Source: JAVVXB01 sp036651815
GTDB taxonomy: Bacteria > Bacillota > Clostridia > Christensenellales > CAG-138
DNA length: 64,000 bases
Assembly: GCA_036651815.1 (NCBI GenBank)
Contig: JAVVXB010000016.1
Location: forward strand, 1 to 64,000
Direction: 5' to 3'
Position 1 is the stretch's first letter. Each line of letters opens with the position of its first letter. The notes under the pieces are model-generated. The model made no database searches. It was not told the DNA's origin and worked only from the letters and a program-made list of their open reading frames with translations. This document shows positions 9,604-17,396 of the stretch, piece after piece. The position numbers and the translations under genes were made by a program.

Positions 9604-10938
9604 TTAGTTCAATTCCGTAATGCCATCGATGCGTAGGCCAAAGTACGGTGCGCTACGTAGTGTTGACTCATGGAAGATGCCATCGGAGATTGCTTCGCCG
9701 ACATCGCCAACAAAGTCGCCATTGATATCAAATGCAAAATACGAAGTGACAGGTTTTTCACCAACGGTGAAGTTGGCGCAATCAAACACTTCCAACGTTC
9801 CGGCCTTGAGGCCCGCAATCACTTCGTCAACCTTGGCCTGCGTGCCTTCCGCACAGCTCGGTCCGATCTTCGAAATCATGACGCCGTCATCCGCATAACC
9901 CTTTGCAAGATCACTCGGAATGATTTCGCCGCTGATCATCTGGGCAAACACCGGGGTGTACAATGCACCCCAATTGTTCTGTGCGCTGGTCAACGCGGCT
10001 TCCGGCGCAACAGAGAGCATATCGATGTTGTAACCAACACTGTAGCAGACCTTGCCGGCCTTCAGCGCAGCCTGAACGGCGGACGGTGCACCAGTGGAAT
10101 CAGCATGCTGACCAATGATGACGCATCCCTTGGAGATCAGCGCGTTAGCAGCTTCTGCTTCGGCAGTCGGATCATACCATGAGTTGGTATACTGCACATC
10201 CATATGCGCTTCCGGCACGATAGAGCGGATGCCAAGGAAGAACGCGGTGTACCCGCTGACCACTTCGGCATACGGGTAGGCGCCAACATAACCCACATAT
10301 GGATCGGTCGCTTTTCCTGCGTCAATGAGTTCCTTGAGCTTCATACCGGCAACAACACCGGACACATAGCGGGACTGGAACGTGTATGGGAACATATTGC
10401 CAACGTTCGCAACGGGTTCGGCCGCAGCAGTGTCGCCCGTGCAGGCAATGAACATGGTGTTCGGATATTCCTTCGCAGCTTGCATCATATAGGACTGATG
10501 GCTGTAGGAATCAGAAAATACGATGTTGCAGCCCTGCTCGGCAAGGTCAACGGCTGTATCATAGCAAGTTTCGTCTTCAGGAATATTATACTTGAAGATG
10601 ATCTGCTCGTCAGTCATGCCATTTGCTTTCTGTGCAGCCTTCACACCGTCAATGTGCGCTTGGTCATAACCAGAGTTTTCGTCGTGAACAAGAATGGCAC
10701 CGACTTTCAAGTCTGCCGCAGCGATGGGCTTACGCGCTTCGCGGGGAACCGGTGCTGCTGTGGGGGCGGGTGCAGCTTCTTCTGCGGGCGCTGCGTCTTC
10801 CTTCTTTGCCGCATCATCAACCGCTTCGGTGACAGCTTCCTGTGCCTGATCGACAGCTGCATTGACTTCCGCTGCTGTGCAGCCAAAAGTCGCCAGAGCC
10901 AGCATCAGTACCAGTAGAATTGCCAGTGACTTTTTCAT
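9604..10938 (-). CDS. BMP-family substrate-binding lipoprotein of an ABC transporter
   Basis: The start is MKKSLAILLVLM (10938), preceded by AGGAGG; a longer frame has no such site. A signal peptide ends in a cysteine (ATFGC, about residue 18) and is followed by an Ala/Glu/Pro-rich linker to about residue 70, then a type I periplasmic binding fold of the BMP/Med/PnrA family. Typical segments are VGAILVHDENSGYDQAHIDG and FIACTGD, YVSGVVAGMKL, VGYVGAYPYAEVVSGYTAF and GCVIIGQHADSTGAP. The protein sits on the outer face of the membrane and delivers ligand, usually purine nucleosides, to the permeases. The neighbouring purine-catabolism genes fit that substrate, but this is inference. Confidence 0.93.
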   Translation of the reverse strand: MKKSLAILLVLMLALATFGCTAAEVNAAVDQAQEAVTEAVDDAAKKEDAAPAEEAAPAPTAAPVPREARKPIAAADLKVGAILVHDENSGYDQAHIDGVKAAQKANGMTDEQIIFKYNIPEDETCYDTAVDLAEQGCNIVFSDSYSHQSYMMQAAKEYPNTMFIACTGDTAAAEPVANVGNMFPYTFQSRYVSGVVAGMKLKELIDAGKATDPYVGYVGAYPYAEVVSGYTAFFLGIRSIVPEAHMDVQYTNSWYDPTAEAEAANALISKGCVIIGQHADSTGAPSAVQAALKAGKVCYSVGYNIDMLSVAPEAALTSAQNNWGALYTPVFAQMISGEIIPSDLAKGYADDGVMISKIGPSCAEGTQAKVDEVIAGLKAGTLEVFDCANFTVGEKPVTSYFAFDINGDFVGDVGEAISDGIFHESTLRSAPYFGLRIDGITELN

Positions 10939-11035
10939 TTCAATTATTTCCTCCTGTTTTTTTTTATTGCGCGCCCTTTCGGGCGTAACAACCACAATTG
11001 GTTTGATTGCATGACCCTACGAACGAACGTTACAA

Positions 11036-12274
11036 TTATGCATGAATGCGTCCGCTTGCTTCCAATGCCTTGAGATCCGGCTCACATTGAAAGGGTTCGC
11101 CTGCAGCCAGCATAGCGTTTTTAACATCCTTCAGGCCGCTGCCGGTGGATATCACAGTAACCGTTTCGTCCGACTTGATTACGCCGGTCTCCACCGCTTT
11201 TTTGAGTCCCGCAGTAGCGGTTACGCCGGCGGGTTCGCCAAACACACCTTCCGTTCGGCCGAGGATGCGCATTGCATCCAGAATTTGGTCGTCGCTGACC
11301 GCAATCCAAGCACCGCCGGAAGCCTGCACGGCACGCTGCGCCTTCCTTGGATTTCGCGGCACACCAACCGCAATGCTGTCTGCCAGCGTATTCTCCGGCG
11401 TGGGCTGAAGCGCCCCGCCCTGATTAGCTGCATCTACAAACGGACAGCAACCAGTGGACTGCACGCCGAGTATCTTCGGAATCCGGTCAATCATGCCAAG
11501 TTGCAGCAAATCATAAAAACCATTATACACACCACCGATGGTGCACCCGTCACCAACAGACACACACACCCAATCGGTAGGCTGCCAATTCAATTGTTCG
11601 GCAATCTCCATCGAAACGGTCTTCTTGCCCTCCGTCATAACCGGATTGATACCCGCGTTGCGGTTATAGAATCCCCATTTGTTGATTGCCTCACGGCTCA
11701 GTTCAAACGTCTGCCGATAATCACCCTTGACTGAAATTACATTTGCACCAAAAATCAAGAGCTGCGAAACTTTGCCCAGCGGTGCGCGTTCCGGCACAAA
11801 AATGACGGTTTTCAGCCCCATGCGCGCAGCGTTTCCCGCGCAGGAGGACGCAGCGTTTCCTGTTGATGAGCAGCAGATCGTATCATATCCAAGTTCAATG
11901 GCCTTTGCCACCGCCACCCCCGACGCACGATCCTTCAGCGAACCGGTCGGGTTTAGTCCATCATCTTTTATGAAAAGCTGTTTGATGCCAAACGCATTGC
12001 CAAGCCGCATGGACTCGTATAATGGTGTCCATCCAATCCGAAGAAAGCATTCGAAACCGCGATCCGCAAGCGGCATTAGTGCGCGATAGCGCCACATGCT
12101 GTTGTCATGATCGTTTTTGAGTGTTTCGCGTGAAAAAGATTTCTTGATTTCCGAATAATCGTATAGAATATCAAGAATACCTTTTTCGCCGCAAGCCGGA
12201 CATGTCATAAGCTCCGGCCCGAACGGGTATTCCTTTCCGCAGATGGTGCAACGATAACCTTTGATACGTTTCAT
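11036..12274 (-). CDS. Threonine-synthase-like PLP enzyme with N-terminal zinc ribbon
   Basis: The start is MKRIKGYRC (12274), seven bases after GGAG. The 412-residue protein opens with two CxxC pairs (CTICG and CPACG, about 9-32), a zinc ribbon, and continues as a fold type II PLP enzyme. The PLP lysine lies in NPTGSLKDRAS (about 112-122). The phosphate loop is SVGDGCTIGG and the ring-nitrogen contact is near VISTGSG. Family members make threonine from phosphohomoserine or act as lyases. Here the gene lies 98 bases upstream of the BMP lipoprotein gene, on the same strand and divergent from ssnA-ygfK. A catabolic ammonia-lyase-type role, like YgeX in purine pathways, is therefore possible but unproven. 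Confidence 0.85.
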   Translation of the reverse strand: MKRIKGYRCTICGKEYPFGPELMTCPACGEKGILDILYDYSEIKKSFSRETLKNDHDNSMWRYRALMPLADRGFECFLRIGWTPLYESMRLGNAFGIKQLFIKDDGLNPTGSLKDRASGVAVAKAIELGYDTICCSSTGNAASSCAGNAARMGLKTVIFVPERAPLGKVSQLLIFGANVISVKGDYRQTFELSREAINKWGFYNRNAGINPVMTEGKKTVSMEIAEQLNWQPTDWVCVSVGDGCTIGGVYNGFYDLLQLGMIDRIPKILGVQSTGCCPFVDAANQGGALQPTPENTLADSIAVGVPRNPRKAQRAVQASGGAWIAVSDDQILDAMRILGRTEGVFGEPAGVTATAGLKKAVETGVIKSDETVTVISTGSGLKDVKNAMLAAGEPFQCEPDLKALEASGRIHA

Positions 12275-12412
12275 GTACACGCTCCGGATTCCTATTTTTT
12301 CATTTACATATCATATCATAACGTGTAATCAAATAAAAGTACAGAAATATTTGCATGACTTAATAATTTATTTTTGTGCAAAATATTTGTTGATTTATTC
12401 TTCTGCATGATA

Positions 12413-12441
12413 TTGCTTCTCATGAATTGCTCATGTATAAT
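12413..12441 (+). promoter_or_regulatory. Promoter of the ssnA-ygfK operon
   Basis: TTGCTT (12413-12418) and TATAAT (12436-12441) are spaced by 17 bases, 60 bases before the ssnA start. The 228-base divergent region is AT-rich. It also contains two copies of TGCATGA (12352-12358 and 12404-12410) that could be operator half-sites for control of both divergent operons. Confidence 0.55.
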
Positions 12442-12501
12442 AAAAATATCCTGTATCTATCATTTGAATGCAATTGAATACCGTGAAAGGGGACTTTTCT
12501 T

Positions 12502-13830
12502 ATGCTACTCATCGGCAATGGAAGACTCATCACCCGAGATAATGACAAGTTTATCGAGAACGGCGCGGTCGCCACGGATGGCAACCTCGTCAAGGATGTC
12601 GGCGTTACCGCCGAAATGAAAGCAAAGTATCCGGACGCTGTTTTTATTGATGCAAAAGGCGGCGTCATCATGCCCGGACTCATCAATGCGCATAATCACA
12701 TCTATAGTGCGTTTGCGCGTGGTCTATCCATCAAGGGTTACAATCCGAAAAATTTCAATGATATTCTCGAGGGTATGTGGTGGAAAATTGATCGTAAGCT
12801 GACCCACGAAAACAATCGCCTCTCTGCTTATGCCGTGTATCTCGACTGCATCAAAAACGGCGTAACTACAGTGTTTGACCATCACGCAAGCTATTATGAT
12901 ATTCCCGGCAGTCTTGACAACCTCGCGGATGCGGCAAAGGATCTCGGCGTGCGTACCAATCTCTGCTATGAAGTATCCGATCGCGACGGCTCTGACAAAA
13001 TGAAACAATCGGTACGCGAAAATGAACGCATGATTGCGCGTGCCGCCGCCGATGATTCCGATATGCTTAAGGGCATGATGGGTCTGCACGCATCGTTTAC
13101 ACTCAGCGACGATACGCTGGCACTCTGCCGAAAACATACCCCCGACACCACCGGATTTCATATTCACGTAGCCGAAGGCCCGAGCGATGTGGCTGATTCC
13201 CTCAAAAAATACGGCAAGCGCATCGTCAACCGTCTGTATGACAACGACATTCTCAGCAGCAAAACGCTGGCCGTTCATTGCGTGCATATCAACCGAGCAG
13301 AAATGGAGCTTCTCAAAGAAACCGATGCCATGGTTATCCACAACCCCGAGTCCAATATGGGCAATGCCGTGGGCTGTGGCCCGGTGATTCAGCTGTTTGC
13401 CGCTGGTATCCTGCTCGGTCTTGGCACCGATGGGTATACAAACGACATGTTGGAGAGTTATAAGGTCGCAAACATCATCCATAAACACAATCTGTGTGAT
13501 CCCACCGTTGCTTGGGGAGAAATCCCGGCCATGCTGTTTGATAACAACGCCACCATCGCCGCGCGGTTCTACGAAAAACCATTGGGCGTATTAAAAGCTG
13601 GCGCTTATGCGGATATTATTGTCACGGATTACGACCCGCTCACGCCCATGAACTGTGACAACATAAACGGTCATATCCTCTTTGGCATGAACGGGCGCTC
13701 GGTCATCACCACAATTTGCAACGGCAAAGTACTCATGCAGGATCGCAAAATTCTGGTTGCAGACGAGCCAGCGGTCATGGCAGAGTGCCGCGCAAGCGCC
13801 CAGAAGCTCTGGTCATCCATCAACGCTTAA
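12502..13830 (+). CDS. ssnA: Putative aminohydrolase SsnA
   Basis: This is a 442-residue amidohydrolase-superfamily enzyme (SsnA, guanine deaminase-like). The metal site is visible as NAHNH (about 62-66), FHIHVAEG, AVHCVH and GLGTDGYTND, giving the His, His, His, His, Asp set of a mononuclear metal hydrolase. A composite beta domain frames the barrel (N-terminal MLLIGNGRLITRD, C-terminal GRSVITTICNGKVLMQD). It probably hydrolyses a purine-derived or related heterocyclic amidine/amine in the cytoplasm. It is followed 15 bases later by ygfK, its usual partner in E. coli and Clostridia. A good AAAGGGGA ribosome site precedes the ATG. Confidence 0.92.
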   Translation: MLLIGNGRLITRDNDKFIENGAVATDGNLVKDVGVTAEMKAKYPDAVFIDAKGGVIMPGLINAHNHIYSAFARGLSIKGYNPKNFNDILEGMWWKIDRKLTHENNRLSAYAVYLDCIKNGVTTVFDHHASYYDIPGSLDNLADAAKDLGVRTNLCYEVSDRDGSDKMKQSVRENERMIARAAADDSDMLKGMMGLHASFTLSDDTLALCRKHTPDTTGFHIHVAEGPSDVADSLKKYGKRIVNRLYDNDILSSKTLAVHCVHINRAEMELLKETDAMVIHNPESNMGNAVGCGPVIQLFAAGILLGLGTDGYTNDMLESYKVANIIHKHNLCDPTVAWGEIPAMLFDNNATIAARFYEKPLGVLKAGAYADIIVTDYDPLTPMNCDNINGHILFGMNGRSVITTICNGKVLMQDRKILVADEPAVMAECRASAQKLWSSINA

Positions 13831-13845
13831 GGAGGCAAAGAAATC

Positions 13846-16815
13846 ATGTCCGATCGTATGACCCCCATTCCATTTGACAGTCTGATGAACTGGATTCTCG
13901 AAGAGCACAGTCATGGCGCAGTGTTTGGCGTACGTCGCCCTTTCATTGCAGACGGAGAAAAAGTGCTCAACCTATTTGGAGAGCATTTAGAAACGCCCTT
14001 TGGCCCCGCAGCAGGCCCACATACCCAACTTGCACAGAATCTCATCGCCGCCTATTATGCCGGCAGCCGTTTCTTTGAGCTGAAAACCGTGCAAACGCTT
14101 GACGGCGAAGATCTGCCGGTCAGTAAGCCCTGCATTTTAGCGGAGGATGAATGCTACAACGTGGAATGGTCCACGGAGTTGCGCGTACAGCAAGCTTTTG
14201 ACGAATATGTTAAAGCTTGGTTTGCGCTCAAACTCATCAGCTGGGAATTTGATCTTGGCCGTCCGGATGGCTTTATGTTCAACATGAGCGTCGGCTATAA
14301 TTTTGAAGGGATCACATCTAAAAAGATTGACGATTTCATCGAAGGGCTCAAAGATGCATCCCGCACCCCCATCTGGGAAGTATGCAAGGCGTGGACAAAG
14401 GAAAACTTATCCCGTTTCACAAAAGTAGATGCAAAATATATTGACAACATCACCCCCCACGTTTGCACCTCCATCACACTGAGCACGCTGCACGGCTGCC
14501 CTCCCCAAGAAATCGAGCGAATCGCTTCCTATTTAATTGCCAAGAAGAAACTCAATACCTTTGTCAAGTGCAATCCAACACTGCTTGGCTATGATTTTGC
14601 CCGCCGTACGATGGATGAACTTGGCTTTGATTATCTGAGTTTTACGGATTTCCATTTTAACGATGATTTACAGTACCGGGATGCTATTCCGATGATGAAG
14701 CGTTTGCTTGCGCTGGCAGCTGATCACCGTGTAACCTTCGGTCTCAAGCTGACCAACACCTTCCCCGTAGCAATCAAACGAGGCGAATTGCCCGGCGAAG
14801 AGATGTATATGAGCGGCCGTTCCCTCTATCCGCTGACCATGGAACTAGCGCACCGCATCTCTAAGAGCTTTGACGGGAAAATGCGCATCTCCTTCTCCGG
14901 CGGCGCGGATTTCTATAATGTTGAAGCGCTCTTCTCGGCAGGCATCTGGCCGATTACCATGGCGACCACGCTGTTAAAACCCGGCGGTTATCAACGCATG
15001 CAGCAGATTGCCGAAGCCATCAGCAAGACACCATACCTGCCGTTTACCGGCGTCTCTGTGGGTAAAGTTGGATATCTTGCCGAACAGGCACGTTCGGATT
15101 CTCGCCACCGGAAATCCATCAAACCTACACCATCTCGCAAGCTTTCCGAAAAGGTTCCGCTAACCACCTGCTTTACCGCTCCCTGCGCCAACGGCTGCCC
15201 CATCCATCAGGACATTCCCGAATACGTCAAACTCGTCGGGGACGGCAACTACGGCGATGCACTCAAGCTGATTGTGGAAAAGAACCCGCTACCGTTCATT
15301 ACCGGTAAGATTTGTTCCCACCGCTGCATGGATAAGTGCACGCGCAATTTTTACGAAGAATCCGTCCATATCCGAGACGCTAAACTGCTTGCCGCCCGTC
15401 AAGGCTTCAGCGAACTTATGGCATCCTTGAAGCCTGCGCCAAAGTGCGGAAAAAAAGTTGCCGTCATCGGCGGTGGACCTGCCGGCATGGCCGCGTCATT
15501 CTTTCTCGGCCGTCAGGGCGCCGAAGTTACGCTCTTTGAACAGCATGAACAACTTGGCGGTATCGTTCGCTATGTTATCCCCGGCTTTCGAATTGCCAAC
15601 TTTGGCATTGATTGCGACGTAAAGATCATAGAGAGCATGGATGTCACAGTCAAAACCGGCGCTGCCGCCCCCTCCGTTAGCGAATTGAAGGCCGACGGAT
15701 ATGATGCAGTTCTCTTCGCTGTGGGGGCTTGGAAGCATGGGAACATCAAATTAGAACAGGGTGAAAGCATCAACGTGTTGGACTTTCTTGAAGCATGCCG
15801 CACAGAAAAAGAACAGGATCTTGGCACAGATGTGGTTATCATCGGCGGCGGCAACACCGCCATGGATGCAGCTCGCGCCGCCAAACGCGCCCACGGCGTA
15901 ACGCACAGTCGATTGGTCTATCGCCGCACTGCGCGCTATATGCCCGCAGATGAGGAAGAATTGCAGCTTGCGCTCGAAGACGGCGTGGAATTTATGGAAC
16001 TGCTCGCACCTGTCTCGCTGAAAAACGGCCAGCTGATTTGCAAGCAATGTATGCTTGGCCAACCAGATACCTCCGGACGCCGTTCTCCTGTGGAAACCAA
16101 TGAAATCGTGCAAATTCCCTGCACCTGCCTAATCTCTGCAATCGGAGAAAAAGTGGACGATGCGATTTTCACTGCAAACGGTATCGCCCTGACCGAACGC
16201 GGTCGCGTACAGGTCAATCCAGATACGCTAGAAACCAGTTTGCAGAATGTCTTTGTCATTGGTGACGCAAATCGTGGCCCTGCAACGGTCGTTGAAGCCA
16301 TTGCGGACGCGCGCAAGGTTGCCGATCAGATCGTTGGTACGTACCGCTACGTCCTCCCTGCCAACGCCAAATCCAGCGAGAATACCTGCCTTGACAAGTT
16401 AGGCATTCTGCGTGGATATGATGATGCCGGCAAAGAAAGCGAACGCTGCCTGAGCTGCTCCACCATCTGCGAATGCTGCGTGCAGGTTTGTCCCAACCGT
16501 GCCAATGTTGCCATTCACGTTCCCGGCATGTGCATGCCGCAGATTCTGCACGTGGACAAGATGTGCAACGAGTGTGGCAACTGCCTCGTATTCTGTCCGT
16601 ATGACAGCGCACCTTATAAAGAAAAACTTACCTTATTCGCCACCGAAGCCGAATTTGATAGCAGCGAAAACAAGGGTTTTCTCCCGTTGGGAAGCAACCG
16701 TTTTAAAGTGCGTTTGGACACGGTGCAAACCGTAACCCTGGGACAAAACCAGCTGACTCATGACATGGAGAAGTTCCTGCAAACCGTCGTTACGGATTAC
16801 GCCTATCTCATCTGA
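13846..16815 (+). CDS. ygfK: YgfK-type iron-sulfur flavoprotein (putative selenate reductase/purine-pathway reductase)
   Basis: The 989-residue protein has three parts. An N-terminal dihydropyrimidine-dehydrogenase-like TIM barrel comes first (about 1-400; HGCPPQEIERIASYL, then ISFSGGADFYN). A GltD-like module follows, with the Cys cluster CANGCPIHQDIPEYVKL...ICSHRCMDKC and an FAD fold (VAVIGGGPAGM, about 537) plus a second nucleotide fold (VVIIGGGNTAMDAA). Last is a C-terminal ferredoxin (about 866-930; CSTICECCVQVCPN and CNECGNCLVFCP). YgfK-family genes accompany ssnA and selenium-dependent molybdenum hydroxylases in anaerobic purine use. The protein probably moves electrons between NAD(P)H, FAD and Fe-S centres to reduce a heterocycle. 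An AAGGAGG site precedes the ATG. Confidence 0.92.
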   Translation: MSDRMTPIPFDSLMNWILEEHSHGAVFGVRRPFIADGEKVLNLFGEHLETPFGPAAGPHTQLAQNLIAAYYAGSRFFELKTVQTLDGEDLPVSKPCILAEDECYNVEWSTELRVQQAFDEYVKAWFALKLISWEFDLGRPDGFMFNMSVGYNFEGITSKKIDDFIEGLKDASRTPIWEVCKAWTKENLSRFTKVDAKYIDNITPHVCTSITLSTLHGCPPQEIERIASYLIAKKKLNTFVKCNPTLLGYDFARRTMDELGFDYLSFTDFHFNDDLQYRDAIPMMKRLLALAADHRVTFGLKLTNTFPVAIKRGELPGEEMYMSGRSLYPLTMELAHRISKSFDGKMRISFSGGADFYNVEALFSAGIWPITMATTLLKPGGYQRMQQIAEAISKTPYLPFTGVSVGKVGYLAEQARSDSRHRKSIKPTPSRKLSEKVPLTTCFTAPCANGCPIHQDIPEYVKLVGDGNYGDALKLIVEKNPLPFITGKICSHRCMDKCTRNFYEESVHIRDAKLLAARQGFSELMASLKPAPKCGKKVAVIGGGPAGMAASFFLGRQGAEVTLFEQHEQLGGIVRYVIPGFRIANFGIDCDVKIIESMDVTVKTGAAAPSVSELKADGYDAVLFAVGAWKHGNIKLEQGESINVLDFLEACRTEKEQDLGTDVVIIGGGNTAMDAARAAKRAHGVTHSRLVYRRTARYMPADEEELQLALEDGVEFMELLAPVSLKNGQLICKQCMLGQPDTSGRRSPVETNEIVQIPCTCLISAIGEKVDDAIFTANGIALTERGRVQVNPDTLETSLQNVFVIGDANRGPATVVEAIADARKVADQIVGTYRYVLPANAKSSENTCLDKLGILRGYDDAGKESERCLSCSTICECCVQVCPNRANVAIHVPGMCMPQILHVDKMCNECGNCLVFCPYDSAPYKEKLTLFATEAEFDSSENKGFLPLGSNRFKVRLDTVQTVTLGQNQLTHDMEKFLQTVVTDYAYLI

Positions 16816-16862
16816 TTTCTGTACAATGTCAATCTTTGCAGAACCATTATCCAAAGTAACAG

Positions 16863-16894
16863 CGGAGCCGATTAAGGAAACAAGATCGGCTCCG
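16863..16894 (+). terminator. Terminator of the ssnA-ygfK operon
   Basis: CGGAGCCGAT (16863-16872) pairs with ATCGGCTCCG (16885-16894), followed by TTTTCATTG, 47 bases after the ygfK stop. Confidence 0.8.
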
Positions 16895-16943
16895 TTTTCA
16901 TTGTTCCTCTTCAATAATTGGAACGGAGAAGGTTTGATAAAAG

Positions 16944-16972
16944 GGAGGCCGTACAGCAGTTGTACAGCCTCC
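16944..16972 (-). terminator. Terminator of the hypA operon
   Basis: GGAGGC with GTACA pairs with TGTAC and GCCTCC across 16944-16972. On the minus strand the hairpin is followed by CTTTTATC, 55 bases past the hypA stop. With the preceding plus-strand hairpin it separates the two convergent operons. Confidence 0.7.
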
Positions 16973-17026
16973 GATTTCAATTGTGACCAATCTATTCAAG
17001 CAATGATTGATTGCTTATTCATTCTG

Positions 17027-17368
17027 CTAACAGGCTTGAATCTCCTTAATGAAAAACCCCTGCCCCGAAAGCAGATCCCATTGATTGCTGCCACAACCTG
17101 GGCAGATCTTTTTGTTATCCACTACATTAAATACTTTGCCGCAGCCTTTACACATGCCATTGGCAGGCAGAATTTCAATGTGCAGCTCTGTATGCTCCAT
17201 CATGGTACCGTCAACCGCCGCCGGAAAGCACTTTTCAACATATTCAGGCACAATGGATGAGATCTGCCCGATCTGCAGCGTGATGGAAGCAACCTCCTTC
17301 AGCCGCTGTTTTTGCGCAATGTCCGTGACCTGCCGCACCACTTCGTAGACAACGCCAAGCTCATGCAT
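17027..17368 (-). CDS. hypA: HypA-type nickel/zinc metallochaperone
   Basis: The 113-residue protein begins MHELGVV, keeping the His2/Glu3 nickel-binding N-terminus of HypA. It carries the zinc site as CKGCG (about 73-77) and CPGCG (about 94-98). Length is standard. HypA normally works with HypB to load nickel into [NiFe] hydrogenase. No hydrogenase or other hyp gene is in view; instead hypA lies 28 bases after a large Fe-S flavoprotein gene on the same strand, so the two are probably co-transcribed. Hydrogenase genes may lie elsewhere, or this copy may serve a different metalloenzyme. Confidence 0.9.
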   Translation of the reverse strand: MHELGVVYEVVRQVTDIAQKQRLKEVASITLQIGQISSIVPEYVEKCFPAAVDGTMMEHTELHIEILPANGMCKGCGKVFNVVDNKKICPGCGSNQWDLLSGQGFFIKEIQAC

Positions 17369-17396
17369 GTTTGTCCTTCCCCGCTAATATCAGCGT

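Noticed and set aside
10204..10917. Plus-strand 237-codon frame opposite the BMP lipoprotein gene
   Set aside because: Antisense to a clear gene, with no start signal or family likeness.
12281..12501. Purine riboswitch before ssnA or the transporter operon
   Set aside because: The conserved core and loops of the purine aptamer were looked for and not found on either strand.
12724..13488. Minus-strand 254-codon frame inside ssnA
   Set aside because: It lies wholly within the well-supported ssnA reading frame and shows no motif.
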